Source of the DNA: Comamonadaceae bacterium
GTDB lineage: Bacteria > Pseudomonadota > Gammaproteobacteria > Burkholderiales > Burkholderiaceae_C
DNA length: 34,031 nt
Direction of reading: 5' to 3'
NCBI GenBank assembly: GCA_027486495.1
Contig: JAIXOZ010000020.1
Location: 1-34,031, forward strand
The first letter of the stretch is position 1; each line of letters starts with the position of its first letter. The notes below the pieces were generated by a model. That model searched no databases, was not told the origin of the DNA, and worked only from the letters and a program-made list of their open reading frames with translations. This document shows positions 8,211 through 17,170 of the stretch, in pieces. The position numbers and the translations under genes were made by a program.

Positions 8211-9284
8211 ATGACTACTTCATTGCCTTGTGTCCTGATGCGTTCAGGAACTTCACGCGGCCCTTTCTTCCTTCGTGAATGGTTGCCCAAAGACGATCAC
8301 TTGAGAGATCGTGTTTTGCAAAGCGCCATTGGCGCAGCCGATCCTTCACAGATCAACGGACTCGGTGGCGGCACCACATTGACCAGTAAGGTCGCGATGG
8401 TTTCGAGGTCTTCTCGCGTCGACTGCGACGTGGATTACCTGTTTGCCCAGGTGGGCCCCAACGGGGTGGATACCCGACCCAATTGCGGGAACATGTTGGC
8501 GGGTGTGGCGCCATTTGCCGTAGAGCAAGGCTTGATTGCGGCCACAGAGGGCATGACTTCGGTGCGTGTGCACAACGTCAATACTGGTGCACGCATTGAT
8601 GTGCAAATTCACACCCCCAATGGTCAAGTGGTTTACGACGGCAACATCAGCATGGATGGGGTGGCGGGTACCGCTGCACCGGTTTACTTGAACTTTTTGG
8701 ACGCATGGGGCGGCGTGACCGGAAAACTTTTTCCCACGGGTGCACGCATCAACCTGATCGACGGGGTGGAGGTCACCTGCATCGATGCAGCGATGCCCAT
8801 GGTCTTGATGCCTGCCCACAGCTTGGGCGCCAGCGGCACTGAGAGCGCCTCTGAACTCGATGCCATGCCCGATCTTTTGGCCCGCATGGAACGCATTCGG
8901 CTGCAAGCCGGTCGCCTCATGGGCTTGGGTGATGTCTCGGCCAGTGTGCTGCCCAAGCCAGTGCTGGTCAGTCCAGGTCAAGACCCCATGACCATCGTGT
9001 CACGCTACTTCACGCCCTGGAAGTGCCATACCGCCCATGCCGTCACAGGCGCGATCGGTGTGGTGACTGCCTTTGCTTTGCCCGGTACGGTGGCCAGCCG
9101 CTCGAAGTGCATCGAAGGGGAACAAGTTTTCAAAGTGGCGCACCCTTCGGGTGTGATTCAGATTGCTGCGGAGGTTCGTGAGCAAGCTGGCCAGCTGCAA
9201 GTGGTTCGGGCATCCGTGGTTCGTACCGTTCGAAAAATCATGGAAGGCGCCTTACAACTTCCCGCTGATTTGGTTTTTTCTTAA
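8211..9284 (+). CDS. PrpF/GalD-family isomerase (4-oxalomesaconate tautomerase or aconitate/methylaconitate isomerase type)
   Basis: A 357-residue protein of the PrpF family (diaminopimelate epimerase-like fold), which moves double bonds in unsaturated tricarboxylates by proton transfer. The N-terminus PCVLMRSGTSRGPFFL, then INGLGGGTTLTSKVA, DVDYLFAQV and the NCGNMLAGVAPFA motif match the family; length and these stretches resemble Pseudomonas GalD. PrpF proteins are known to act on 2-methylaconitate and trans-aconitate. Next to tcuAB, whose product is cis-aconitate, an aconitate-type isomerisation is my preferred role, but 4-oxalomesaconate tautomerisation is equally possible on sequence. 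The start is set by the family N-terminus; there is no visible ribosome binding site. First gene of the prpF-bug-SDR-tcuA-tcuB run. Confidence 0.9.
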   Translation: MTTSLPCVLMRSGTSRGPFFLREWLPKDDHLRDRVLQSAIGAADPSQINGLGGGTTLTSKVAMVSRSSRVDCDVDYLFAQVGPNGVDTRPNCGNMLAGVAPFAVEQGLIAATEGMTSVRVHNVNTGARIDVQIHTPNGQVVYDGNISMDGVAGTAAPVYLNFLDAWGGVTGKLFPTGARINLIDGVEVTCIDAAMPMVLMPAHSLGASGTESASELDAMPDLLARMERIRLQAGRLMGLGDVSASVLPKPVLVSPGQDPMTIVSRYFTPWKCHTAHAVTGAIGVVTAFALPGTVASRSKCIEGEQVFKVAHPSGVIQIAAEVREQAGQLQVVRASVVRTVRKIMEGALQLPADLVFS

Positions 9285-9293
9285 GGAATTTTC

Positions 9294-10256
9294 ATGTATT
9301 TGCGCATTTTCAAAAAGACAGTGACCGCTCTGGCTTTGACTTCATCGGCACTGGCTTACGCTTACCCTGACAAAACGGTCACCCTTGTTGTGCCCACTGC
9401 TGCAGGGGGCGGTAACGACGCCATGGCCCGCGTCATCGCCCAAAAAATGGCGCCTTTGCTGGGGCAGTCGGTGATCGTGGAGAACAAAGCAGGCGCCAAT
9501 GGCTCCATCGCTTCTGAGTTTGTGGCCCGCGCACCAGCAGACGGTCACACCGTGCTCTTTGGGTATGTGGCGACCCATGCGATGAATCCTGCTTTGCAAA
9601 AGCTGCGTTACGACCCGGTCAGTGATTTCGAGCCTGTGGGTCTTGTGGGCTATTCCCCCACCTTGATGGTGGTCACCTCACAGTTGAAGGCCGCAGATGC
9701 CAAGACGGTTTTGGCGTCCATTCAAGCGCAAGACGGCAAACTGAGTTATGCATCGGCGGGCAATGGCACGGCGCCACATTTTGCTGCTGAACTCTACAAG
9801 CTCAGCATGAAGGCTTCCTGGATGCATGTGCCTTACAAAGGTTCTGCGCCAGCGGTCAACGACACGGTTGCCGGTCACACGCACATCATGTTCCCCAGCC
9901 TTTTCACAGCACTGCCACATGTCAAGTCTGGCAAGTTGCACGCCGTTGGCATTGCGGGCAGTCGCCGCTCCCCTGCTTTGCCCGGGGTGCCAACCCTGAA
10001 GGAGCTGGGTGTTGCCGGGGTGGACGTGACGCAGTGGTATGCCCTGTTTGTCCCGGCCAAAACGCCCAAAGCGGTGGTCACTAAACTCAATGCGGCACTC
10101 AATCAAGTGCTCAACGACAAGGACACGATCGCTCGCATCGAAGCGCAGGGCGCCGATGTTGAAACCAGCACGCCCGACGAGCTAAAAACCCTGGTGCGCG
10201 ATGACCTGGCCAAGTGGAGACGGGTGGTTCAACAGGCCAAACTTTCGGCGGATTGA
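9294..10256 (+). CDS. Bug-family (TctC-like) periplasmic solute-binding protein
   Basis: A 320-residue extracytoplasmic binding protein with a signal peptide (basic MYLRIFKK, hydrophobic core, likely cleavage after ALAYA at residue 23). The mature start YPDKTVTLVVPTAAGGGNDAM and the ENKAGANGSIA and VPYKGSAPAVND stretches are standard for the Bug receptors of tripartite tricarboxylate transporters. Ribosome binding site AAGGAA lies 6 bases before the ATG; the gene follows the prpF-like gene by 9 bases. No TctA or TctB membrane subunits are in the window, so it is an orphan receptor, a common situation in Burkholderiales where membrane parts are shared. Its ligand is probably the acid degraded by this operon. 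Confidence 0.93.
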   Translation: MYLRIFKKTVTALALTSSALAYAYPDKTVTLVVPTAAGGGNDAMARVIAQKMAPLLGQSVIVENKAGANGSIASEFVARAPADGHTVLFGYVATHAMNPALQKLRYDPVSDFEPVGLVGYSPTLMVVTSQLKAADAKTVLASIQAQDGKLSYASAGNGTAPHFAAELYKLSMKASWMHVPYKGSAPAVNDTVAGHTHIMFPSLFTALPHVKSGKLHAVGIAGSRRSPALPGVPTLKELGVAGVDVTQWYALFVPAKTPKAVVTKLNAALNQVLNDKDTIARIEAQGADVETSTPDELKTLVRDDLAKWRRVVQQAKLSAD

Positions 10257-10372
10257 ACCCGTCCACAAAACCTTTGCCATCACATTTCATGATACCCCCA
10301 TCCTTGGATCCTGGTGCACAGCCAGGCGTTCAGGGCATACATTTGAAGCCTGATTTTCAAATGGGAGTTTTC

Positions 10373-11128
10373 ATGGACTTGCAACTCAAAGACAAAACCG
10401 CTCTTGTGACGGGGGCCAGCGTGGGCATTGGGCGTGGCATTGCCAAGGCCTTGGCTGCAGAGGGCGTGCGTGTGGCCGTGTCTGCACGGCGTGTGGACAA
10501 GTTGCGCGAGCTGGCGGACGAAATCGTGGCCGCTGGTGGACATGCACCTGTGATCATCGAGTCGGACCTGTATGCGGACGACGCAGCCAAACGCTTGGCC
10601 GAGGCGGCTTTGGCGGGTCTGGGCAGCGTGGACATTTTGGTGAACAACGCCGGCGGCTCGCGCAGTTTCAAGGAGTTGCATGTGAGCGAAGAGGCTTGGC
10701 AAGAGGCCATCACCTTGAACTTTCACCGTCCACGCCAAGTCGCCGATGCCCTGATTGACCAGATGATTGAGCGCCAATGGGGCCGCATCATCAACATCAC
10801 CGGCAAGAGCGAGCCCGAGCACACCAACGGCGCGTTTTGCGCCAAGGCGGGCATGCACAGCTGGGCCAAGGGTTTGTCGCGCATGGTGGGCAAACACGGC
10901 GTCACCGTGAATTGCGTGCCACCAGGGCGTATCCATTCCGAGCAAATTTTCCGCAACTACACACCCGAGTACCGCCAGTGGCAGTGCGAGAACGAAATTC
11001 CCATGGGCCGCTATGGTGAGCCGGAAGACATGGCCAATTTGGTCACCTTCTTGGCTTCGCCTTTGGCCAGTTACATCACGGGTGCGGTGATTCCTGTGGA
11101 TGGTGGTTTGCGCAAATACCAGTTTTGA
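10373..11128 (+). CDS. SDR-family protein lacking the catalytic tyrosine
   Basis: A 251-residue short-chain dehydrogenase/reductase fold. The Rossmann nucleotide-binding motif GASVGIG (residues 14-20) and NNAG (91-94) are intact, and the C-terminal PVDGG end is typical. The active-site YxxxK is replaced: lysine is present at 158 but position 154 is alanine, in GAFCAKAG, with phenylalanine at 155; the usual upstream serine region reads NITGKSEP. So it may not reduce substrates in the classical way. From memory, a subfamily with the same NITGKSEPE and AKA pattern occurs in Burkholderiales, often near Bug proteins. The ATG at 10373 has a GGGAG ribosome binding site; the 116 bases after the bug gene hold no gene. 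The substrate is unknown. Confidence 0.88.
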   Translation: MDLQLKDKTALVTGASVGIGRGIAKALAAEGVRVAVSARRVDKLRELADEIVAAGGHAPVIIESDLYADDAAKRLAEAALAGLGSVDILVNNAGGSRSFKELHVSEEAWQEAITLNFHRPRQVADALIDQMIERQWGRIINITGKSEPEHTNGAFCAKAGMHSWAKGLSRMVGKHGVTVNCVPPGRIHSEQIFRNYTPEYRQWQCENEIPMGRYGEPEDMANLVTFLASPLASYITGAVIPVDGGLRKYQF

Positions 11129-11173
11129 TTTGACCCGGGCTTCGTGCCCTGTGCCTTTGCACTGAAAGTGTTT

Positions 11174-12616
11174 ATGACGGTCGATGTTTTGGTGATTGGC
11201 GGCGGCAACGCGGCCCTGTGTGCAGCGCTCATGGCCCGCGAAGCCGGTGCCAGCGTGATGCTGCTCGAATCGGCGCCGCGCGAGTGGCGCGGCGGCAATT
11301 CTGGCCACACACGCAATTTGCGCTGCATGCACGATGCGCCGCAAGATGTGTTGGTCGATGCCTACCCGGAAGAAGAGTTCTGGCAAGACCTGCTCAAAGT
11401 CACTGGCGGCTTGACCAACGAGCATCTGGCCCGTCTGGCGATCCGCCATTCGGCCACCTGCAGGCCCTGGATGGTCAAGCATGGCGTGCGTTTTCAGCCA
11501 TCTTTGTCCGGGGCATTGCACACGGCCCGCACCAACGCGTTTTTCATGGGCGGGGGCAAGGCCTTGGTCAATGCTTTTTACCGCAGCGCCGAAAAGCTGG
11601 GCGTGCTGATCCATTACAACGCCGAGGTGGACACCGTCGAATTGGACGAGGGCCGCTTTGTGGCTGCATCGGTGATGCACAAGCAGGCCGATGGCAGTGT
11701 GCGGCGCGAACGCATCGAGGCCCGTGCCTGCGTGTTGGCGGCGGGGGGCTTTGAGTCCAACCGCGAATGGCTTCGCGAAGCTTGGGGCCAAAACGAGCGC
11801 GGTGAATACCCGGCCGACCAATTTTTGATTCGCGGCACGCGCTTCAACCAAGGCGTTTTGCTCAAACACATGCTGGCGCAGGGCGCTGACCGCATTGGCG
11901 ACCCGACGCAGGCGCACATGGTGGCGATTGATGCCCGTGCCCCCTTGTACGACGGTGGTATTTGCACCCGCATTGACTGCGTGTCTTTGGGCGTGGTGGT
12001 CAACCGCGAGGCGCGACGTTTTTACGACGAGGGCGAAGATTTTTGGCCCAAGCGCTACGCCATTTGGGGCCGTTTGGTGGCCCAGCAACCGGGTCAGGTG
12101 GCGTATTCCATCATCGATGCCAAGGCGGTAGGGCGCTTCATGCCGCCCGTGTTTGAAGGCACCCAAGCGGACAGCCTGCCCGAGTTGGCCCGCAAGCTGG
12201 GTCTCGATGAAGCGACCTTCATGCAAACCCTGAACGATTACAACGCCGCTTGCCGCGAAGGCACCTTTGACCACACGGCCTTGGACGATTGCCACACCGA
12301 AGGTGTGAGCCCCGCCAAAACCCACTGGGCCAGGCCTTTGGACACTGCACCCTATTACGCCTATGCCGTGCGGCCCGGCGTGACCTTCACCTATTTGGGA
12401 TTGAAAACCGATGACACCACCGCTGTGCGCTTCAACGACCAGCCCAGCCCCAACTTGTTTGTGGCGGGCGAAATGATGGCGGGCAACGTGCTGGGCAAGG
12501 GCTACACGGCCGGGGTGGGCATGACGATTGGCACGGCCTTTGGCCGCATCGCGGGTGAACAGGCGGCCAAAGCCGTCCAAGTGCAAAAGCAAGGAGCTTC
12601 TCATGCAAACGCTTGA
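11174..12616 (+). CDS. tcuA: TcuA-like FAD-dependent tricarballylate dehydrogenase
   Basis: Flavoprotein of 480 residues in the fumarate reductase/succinate dehydrogenase flavoprotein family. TcuA oxidises tricarballylate to cis-aconitate, using FAD, with electrons passed to TcuB. The N-terminal dinucleotide motif reads [21 protein letters not shown], followed by [17 protein letters not shown], both hallmarks of the TcuA group, and the end has [20 protein letters not shown], the FAD-contacting tail. The start at 11174 fits the family; a weak GAAAG lies upstream. The gene follows the SDR by 45 bases and overlaps tcuB by 14 bases, so the two are translationally linked. The substrate could be a tricarballylate analogue; the name rests on family and the tcuB partner. 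Confidence 0.88.
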   Translation: MTVDVLVIGGGNAALCAALMAREAGASVMLLESAPREWRGGNSGHTRNLRCMHDAPQDVLVDAYPEEEFWQDLLKVTGGLTNEHLARLAIRHSATCRPWMVKHGVRFQPSLSGALHTARTNAFFMGGGKALVNAFYRSAEKLGVLIHYNAEVDTVELDEGRFVAASVMHKQADGSVRRERIEARACVLAAGGFESNREWLREAWGQNERGEYPADQFLIRGTRFNQGVLLKHMLAQGADRIGDPTQAHMVAIDARAPLYDGGICTRIDCVSLGVVVNREARRFYDEGEDFWPKRYAIWGRLVAQQPGQVAYSIIDAKAVGRFMPPVFEGTQADSLPELARKLGLDEATFMQTLNDYNAACREGTFDHTALDDCHTEGVSPAKTHWARPLDTAPYYAYAVRPGVTFTYLGLKTDDTTAVRFNDQPSPNLFVAGEMMAGNVLGKGYTAGVGMTIGTAFGRIAGEQAAKAVQVQKQGASHANA

Positions 12617-13769
12617 AGCCCTGACCCAGGATGCCCGTGCTTTGGCGCGTGGCGAGATGACCGCGCCCGAAACCGAAGTGGCCCGCCAAATGCAAATTTG
12701 CAATGGCTGCCGCTACTGCGAGGGCTTTTGTGCCGTGTTCCCAGCCATGACCCGGCGCTTGGAGTTTGGCAAGGCCGACATCCATTACCTGGCCAATTTG
12801 TGCCACAACTGCGGCGCGTGTTTGCATGCCTGCCAGTACGCACCGCCGCATGACTTTGCCATCAATGTGCCCAAGGCCATGGCCCAAGTGCGTGGTCAGA
12901 CCTACGCCGACTACGCCTGGCCGCCTGCCTTGGGGAGTCTTTACCAGCGCAATGGCTTGACCTTGTCGGTGGCGCTCGCTTTGGGTTTGGCCTTGTTTTT
13001 GGCCTTGGCGATGCTGCGGCAAGGCACGCTGTGGGGTGCTCCCGTGGCCGGTGGTTTCTATGCGGTATTCCCCCACAACCTGATGGTGAGCCTGTTTGTG
13101 CCCATCTTTTTGTTTGCGGTGCTGGCGCTGGCGCTGGGGGTGATGCGGTTTTGGCGTGAGGTGACACCAGCCACAAGCGGAGCCGGTTTGACCACACCCG
13201 CTGCCGCCGAAGCCACCCACGCGGCCTTGCGCCTGAAATACCTGGACGGTGGCCACGGTGAGGGTTGCCACAACGAGGACGACGCCTGGACACATGCCCG
13301 CAGGCGCTACCACCACCTGACGTTTTACGGTTTCATGCTGTGCTTTGCCGCCACCAGCGTGGCCACGCTGTACCACTATGTTCTGGGCTGGCCCGCGCCT
13401 TACGATTTGACGACTTTGCCCAAACTGCTCGGCGTCATCGGCGGGGTGAGCCTGACGGTGGGCACGGCTGGTTTGTGGCGCTTGAACCTGCGCCGCCACC
13501 CGGACCATGGCGACGCGGCGCAAAAGCCGATGGACCGGGGTTTCATTGCCTTGTTGTTTCTGGTCAGCGTGACGGGTTTGCTGCTTTGGTTGCTGGGCCA
13601 AACGGCGGCCATGCCTTTGATGTTGGCTGTGCATCTGGGTGCGGTGATGGCTTTGTTCCTGACCTTGCCTTACGGCAAGTTTGCACACGGCATTTTCCGC
13701 ACGGCGGCCTTGCTGCGCTTTGCCATTGAAAAGCGCCAACCCAACCGGCTGGGGTTGGGCGGGGAATAA
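12603..13769 (+). CDS. tcuB: TcuB-like iron-sulfur membrane electron-transfer protein
   Basis: A 388-residue membrane protein that reoxidises TcuA and delivers electrons to the quinone pool. The N-terminus carries two cysteine clusters, C33/C36/C39/C43 ([11 protein letters not shown]) and C67/C70/C73/C77 ([11 protein letters not shown]), expected to hold two 4Fe-4S centres. The rest has about six hydrophobic segments (for example [20 protein letters not shown] and [16 protein letters not shown]) with several histidines. A strong AAGGAG ribosome binding site precedes the ATG, which lies inside the tcuA end. It is the last gene of the operon and ends one base before the stop of the convergent mnmA. 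No tcuC-type MFS transporter follows. Confidence 0.9.
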   Translation: MQTLEALTQDARALARGEMTAPETEVARQMQICNGCRYCEGFCAVFPAMTRRLEFGKADIHYLANLCHNCGACLHACQYAPPHDFAINVPKAMAQVRGQTYADYAWPPALGSLYQRNGLTLSVALALGLALFLALAMLRQGTLWGAPVAGGFYAVFPHNLMVSLFVPIFLFAVLALALGVMRFWREVTPATSGAGLTTPAAAEATHAALRLKYLDGGHGEGCHNEDDAWTHARRRYHHLTFYGFMLCFAATSVATLYHYVLGWPAPYDLTTLPKLLGVIGGVSLTVGTAGLWRLNLRRHPDHGDAAQKPMDRGFIALLFLVSVTGLLLWLLGQTAAMPLMLAVHLGAVMALFLTLPYGKFAHGIFRTAALLRFAIEKRQPNRLGLGGE

Positions 13770-13770
13770 G

Positions 13771-14943
13771 TCAGGCCGTTGGTTTGGGGCAGGCGCTGGC
13801 CGAGTGGATCACGCCGCCGCCCAGGCACACATCGCCGTCGTACATCACGGCGCTTTGGCCTGGTGTGACGGCCCATTGGGGATCGCTGAAAGAGAGTTCA
13901 AAGCCCGTTGACCCATGGGGTGTGCCGAGCGCTTGCAGGCTGCAAGGCGCATCCGTTTGCCGGTAGCGTGTCTTGGCGGCGTAGGCTCCGGCCGCAGGGG
14001 CCTGGCCCGCGCACCAGCTCACATCCGTGGCCTGCAGCTGGGGTGACAGCAACCAGGGGTGGTCGTGGCCTTGCACCACCCACAAGGTGTTGTTCGGGAT
14101 GTCCTTGCGCGCCACAAACCAGGGGGTGTGTTCGCCCGCACCTCTTAAGCCACGCGCTTGCAGCGCTTTCATGTCGGCCCCTTTGGCTTTGATGCCGCCA
14201 ATGCCAAGGCCCTGACGCTGGCCCAAGGTGTAAAAGCTCAGACCCACATGCTGGCCGATGGTGCGGCCCGTCGGGTCTTTGATGGGGCCGGGTTCTTTGG
14301 AGATGTAGCGGTTCAAAAACTCTCGGAAAGGCCGCTCGCCGATGAAGCAGATGCCGGTGGAATCTTTCTTTTTGGCGTTGGGCAGCCCGATCTCTTCGGC
14401 GATGCGGCGCACCTCGGTCTTGTGCAGTTCGCCCACCGGAAACAGGGTTTTGGACAGCTGCGCTTGGTTCAGGCGGTGCAGAAAATAGCTTTGGTCTTTG
14501 CTGGGGTCCAGACCCTTGAGCAGTTCAAACAGACCGCTGGTGGTGTTTTGCCGCACTCGGGCGTAGTGGCCGGTGGCGATTTTTTCGGCCCCCACACGCA
14601 TGGCGTGGTCCAAAAACGATTTGAATTTGATTTCGGCATTGCACAGGATGTCCGGGTTGGGCGTGCGCCCGGCTTGGTACTCGCGCACAAACTCCGAAAA
14701 CACCCGGTCTTTGTAATCGGCCGCAAAATTGACATGCTCGATCTCGATGCCCAGCACATCGGCCACGGCGGCGGCATCCACAAAGTCGACGTTGGACGAG
14801 CAGTATTCGCTGTCATCGTCGTCTTCCCAGTTTTTCATGAAGATGCCAATGACTTCATGGCCCTGCTGTTTGAGCAGATGGGCGGTGACGGCTGAATCGA
14901 CGCCGCCGGACAAGCCGACGACCACGCGTGCAAGTTGAGACAT
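13771..14943 (-). CDS. mnmA: tRNA-specific 2-thiouridylase MnmA
   Basis: Cytoplasmic enzyme that thiolates U34 of tRNAs for Lys, Glu and Gln using ATP and sulfur relayed from the Tus/IscS system. The 390-residue protein has the PP-loop SGGVDS at residues 12-17, the catalytic cysteines C101 ([11 protein letters not shown]) and C199 (STGICFIG), and the C-terminal beta domain. It is convergent with tcuB. A GATAAT hexamer (minus strand, forward 14950-14955) lies 6 bases before the ATG, so transcription may begin at or near the start codon. In E. coli, mnmA sits next to nudJ; here a nudJ-like gene lies 5.4 kb away. Confidence 0.97.
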   Translation of the reverse strand: MSQLARVVVGLSGGVDSAVTAHLLKQQGHEVIGIFMKNWEDDDDSEYCSSNVDFVDAAAVADVLGIEIEHVNFAADYKDRVFSEFVREYQAGRTPNPDILCNAEIKFKSFLDHAMRVGAEKIATGHYARVRQNTTSGLFELLKGLDPSKDQSYFLHRLNQAQLSKTLFPVGELHKTEVRRIAEEIGLPNAKKKDSTGICFIGERPFREFLNRYISKEPGPIKDPTGRTIGQHVGLSFYTLGQRQGLGIGGIKAKGADMKALQARGLRGAGEHTPWFVARKDIPNNTLWVVQGHDHPWLLSPQLQATDVSWCAGQAPAAGAYAAKTRYRQTDAPCSLQALGTPHGSTGFELSFSDPQWAVTPGQSAVMYDGDVCLGGGVIHSASACPKPTA

Positions 14944-14992
14944 GCCCGAATTATCCCGTGAGCGAAGCCCAGGGCGACCGATCGCGAAAATT

Positions 14993-14998
14993 TATAAT
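14993..14998 (+). promoter_or_regulatory. Perfect TATAAT -10 hexamer before the lytic transglycosylase
   Basis: TATAAT at 14993-14998 overlaps a possible ATG at 14997, so transcription likely starts near 15005 and translation at the next ATG, 15018. No good -35 is seen at the expected distance. Confidence 0.5.
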
Positions 14999-15017
14999 GC
15001 CCACTTGGTTCCCACAC

Positions 15018-15746
15018 ATGACCTTGCATTGCACATGGTGCCCCCCCATTCGAACTTTCCTGCGCGACACCGCGCGAGGCCTGTTCATCGTGACCCACAG
15101 TGGCCTGGCCATGGTGGGTTTGAGTGCGGCCGCCATCGTCCTGGCTTTGTGGTGGCAGCCCCAATGGTTGAACCAGGCGGAGGGGGCGCTTTTCGATTGG
15201 TTGCGTGAGCGCCAGGTGTTGCTTTCCTGGTTGCCGGAAAACGCGGCCGATCGTGCCACCGCCGTGCATTTGCAGGACCTTCCGAGACCCCAGGCGGCGG
15301 TGGCCGTTTGGCTGGGGCGCAAGTACAAAGTGGCCCCCGAACCTTTGGCGGCTTTGGTGGCGGAGGCCTATCTGCTGGGCAAAAAGTACAAGTTGGCCCC
15401 CCATCTGATTTTGGGCGTGATGGCCACCGAGTCGAGTTTTCATCCGTATGTCCAAAGCCACGCCGGTGCCCAAGGTCTGATGCAGGTCATGACCGGCATC
15501 CATGCCCAGCGCTACGAAGCCTATGGCGGTAAATTGGCGGCTTTTGACCCCATCACCAATTTGCGCGTGGGCGCGGGCGTGCTGGCCGATGCCATCAAGC
15601 TGCGCGGCGGCTCCATCGAGGAGGGCCTGAAGTTTTACCTGGGGGGTTATGGTCTGACAGAGGACGGCGGTTATGTGGCCAAGGTCCTCGCCGAGCAGGC
15701 CTTGCTCGATCAGGTCGCCGCTGGTATGAAGGTGCCCACACAGTGA
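15018..15746 (+). CDS. Membrane-anchored lytic transglycosylase (SLT/Slt70-like catalytic domain)
   Basis: Cleaves the MurNAc-GlcNAc bond of peptidoglycan with formation of 1,6-anhydroMurNAc, in the periplasm. The 242-residue protein has a single N-terminal hydrophobic segment at about 29-46 (inner-membrane anchor), a helical linker, then the catalytic domain with glutamate E138 in MATESSF and the GLMQVM motif at about 153-158, followed by NLRVGAGVLADAI. The ATG at 15018 is preferred because the earlier one at 14997 lies in the -10 TATAAT. It is the first gene of a four-gene cassette: the MBOAT gene follows after 10 bases. Lytic transglycosylases are blocked by MurNAc O-acetylation, which fits the neighbours. 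Confidence 0.88.
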   Translation: MTLHCTWCPPIRTFLRDTARGLFIVTHSGLAMVGLSAAAIVLALWWQPQWLNQAEGALFDWLRERQVLLSWLPENAADRATAVHLQDLPRPQAAVAVWLGRKYKVAPEPLAALVAEAYLLGKKYKLAPHLILGVMATESSFHPYVQSHAGAQGLMQVMTGIHAQRYEAYGGKLAAFDPITNLRVGAGVLADAIKLRGGSIEEGLKFYLGGYGLTEDGGYVAKVLAEQALLDQVAAGMKVPTQ

Positions 15747-15756
15747 ACGGTTTGAC

Positions 15757-17169
15757 ATGAGTTTTGTCTCGCCCGAGTTTGCACTGTTGTGCTTGTTGTT
15801 TCTGCCAATTTATTGGTCTTTGGCGGAGCACCCGCGTGCGCAGCGCAGTTTGCTCATCGCCTCAGCCTATGGCTTGTACGCCACTTGGTTGCCTGTTTTT
15901 GCCTTGGTTTTGGTGACCTACAGCACCGTTATCTGGGGATTGGGTCGTTGGATGCGTCGGGATGGGTCTGGTCGTTTGCCTTTGACGCTGGGACTGTGGC
16001 TGGCCGGGTCTTTTCTTTTTTCCCTCAAATATTATGAGTTTGTGCGGGAGACCTTTCAGGTTCTCTTGCAAAACACAGGCTTTGTCTCTTTGTTGCCCGT
16101 GCTCGATTGGGTGACACCAGTGGGGGTGTCATTTTTCACCTTTCAGGCGGTGAGCTACTTGGTCATGGTGGGGCGTGCACCGGCTTTGGGCCGTTCCTGG
16201 CCTGATGTGCTGCTGTTCCTGAGTTTTTGGCCGACCTTGTTTGCCGGGCCCATCTGGCGGGCTGAGCATTTTTTTGCCCAGACCGATGAGCCAAACCCGG
16301 CCCGACGTGTGGGGCAGCCCCGTCAGGCGTGGCTGGCCTTCTACCTGATCGTTTTGGGTTTGGTCCAAAAGGTGGTGTTGGCATCCTGGTTGTCCGCACA
16401 GGTGGTGGAGCCTGTATACAAATTTCCTGACCAATATGCCAGTGTGTCGCTGGCGGCTGCGATGTTGGGCTACAGCTTGCAAATTTTTCTGGATTTTGCG
16501 GGCTACACCCTGATCGTGACTGGCCTGGCTTTGTTGCTGGGTTACCGATTGCCGGTGAATTTTCGCCAGCCTTATTTGGCGCGCAATCTCTCTGACTTTT
16601 GGACGCGCTGGCACGTGTCTTTGTCCAGTTTCATTCGTGATTACATTTACATCCCCATGGGCGGTAATCGCTTGGGCTGGGGCCGCACGCAGCTGAATGT
16701 GCTGTCGGGCATGCTGATCAGCGGTTTGTGGCACGGTGCCAACTGGACTTTTGTGGTGTGGGGTTTGCTGCACGGGCTTGGCGTGGTGGTGCAGAACACG
16801 GCCAAACGTCTGGGTATGCCAGCCTGGCCGCGCTGGTCTGCACAAATCCTGACCTTTGTTTTTGTCAGTGTGGCGTGGGTATTTTTTCGGGCTGATTCAG
16901 TACCGCATGCGCTGCACATGTTGCAGGGGCTGTGGCACAGTCCAGCGGGTTTTTGGCTACCTGAGCAATTGCCATGGTCGGGTTTGTTGGGCATCGCCGC
17001 GTTGGTGTGGGGCTTGAGTCCTCGGGCCATGTGGTGGCAGCGTCAAAGTGTGGCGTGGCTGGCGCGTCGGGGGACCTGGCTGGGCGGCGTGTTGCTGGCG
17101 CTGATGTTGTGTGTGGTGCTTTATGGAGCCCCCGAGGGGGTGCCCGATTTCATTTATTTCCGGTTTTGA
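15757..17169 (+). CDS. MBOAT-family O-acyltransferase (AlgI/PatA-like)
   Basis: Multi-pass inner-membrane protein of 470 residues that would move an acetyl group across the membrane. Around ten hydrophobic segments are visible. The family signature is clear: NLSDFWTRWHVSLSSFIRDY (about 278-296), then IPMGGNR, then the conserved histidine H326 in GLWHGANWTFVVWG. AlgI (alginate) and PatA (peptidoglycan) share this layout. It has no strong ribosome binding site, is 10 bases from the lytic transglycosylase and 1 base from the next gene, so it is cotranscribed. The acceptor is unknown from sequence; the transglycosylase and SGNH neighbours favour peptidoglycan. Confidence 0.92.
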   Translation: MSFVSPEFALLCLLFLPIYWSLAEHPRAQRSLLIASAYGLYATWLPVFALVLVTYSTVIWGLGRWMRRDGSGRLPLTLGLWLAGSFLFSLKYYEFVRETFQVLLQNTGFVSLLPVLDWVTPVGVSFFTFQAVSYLVMVGRAPALGRSWPDVLLFLSFWPTLFAGPIWRAEHFFAQTDEPNPARRVGQPRQAWLAFYLIVLGLVQKVVLASWLSAQVVEPVYKFPDQYASVSLAAAMLGYSLQIFLDFAGYTLIVTGLALLLGYRLPVNFRQPYLARNLSDFWTRWHVSLSSFIRDYIYIPMGGNRLGWGRTQLNVLSGMLISGLWHGANWTFVVWGLLHGLGVVVQNTAKRLGMPAWPRWSAQILTFVFVSVAWVFFRADSVPHALHMLQGLWHSPAGFWLPEQLPWSGLLGIAALVWGLSPRAMWWQRQSVAWLARRGTWLGGVLLALMLCVVLYGAPEGVPDFIYFRF

Positions 17170-17170
17170 T

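Noticed and set aside
10280..12703. Minus-strand open frame of 807 codons
   Set aside because: It lies antisense to the SDR, tcuA and the tcuB start, has no family features, and is explained by codon bias in GC-rich genes.
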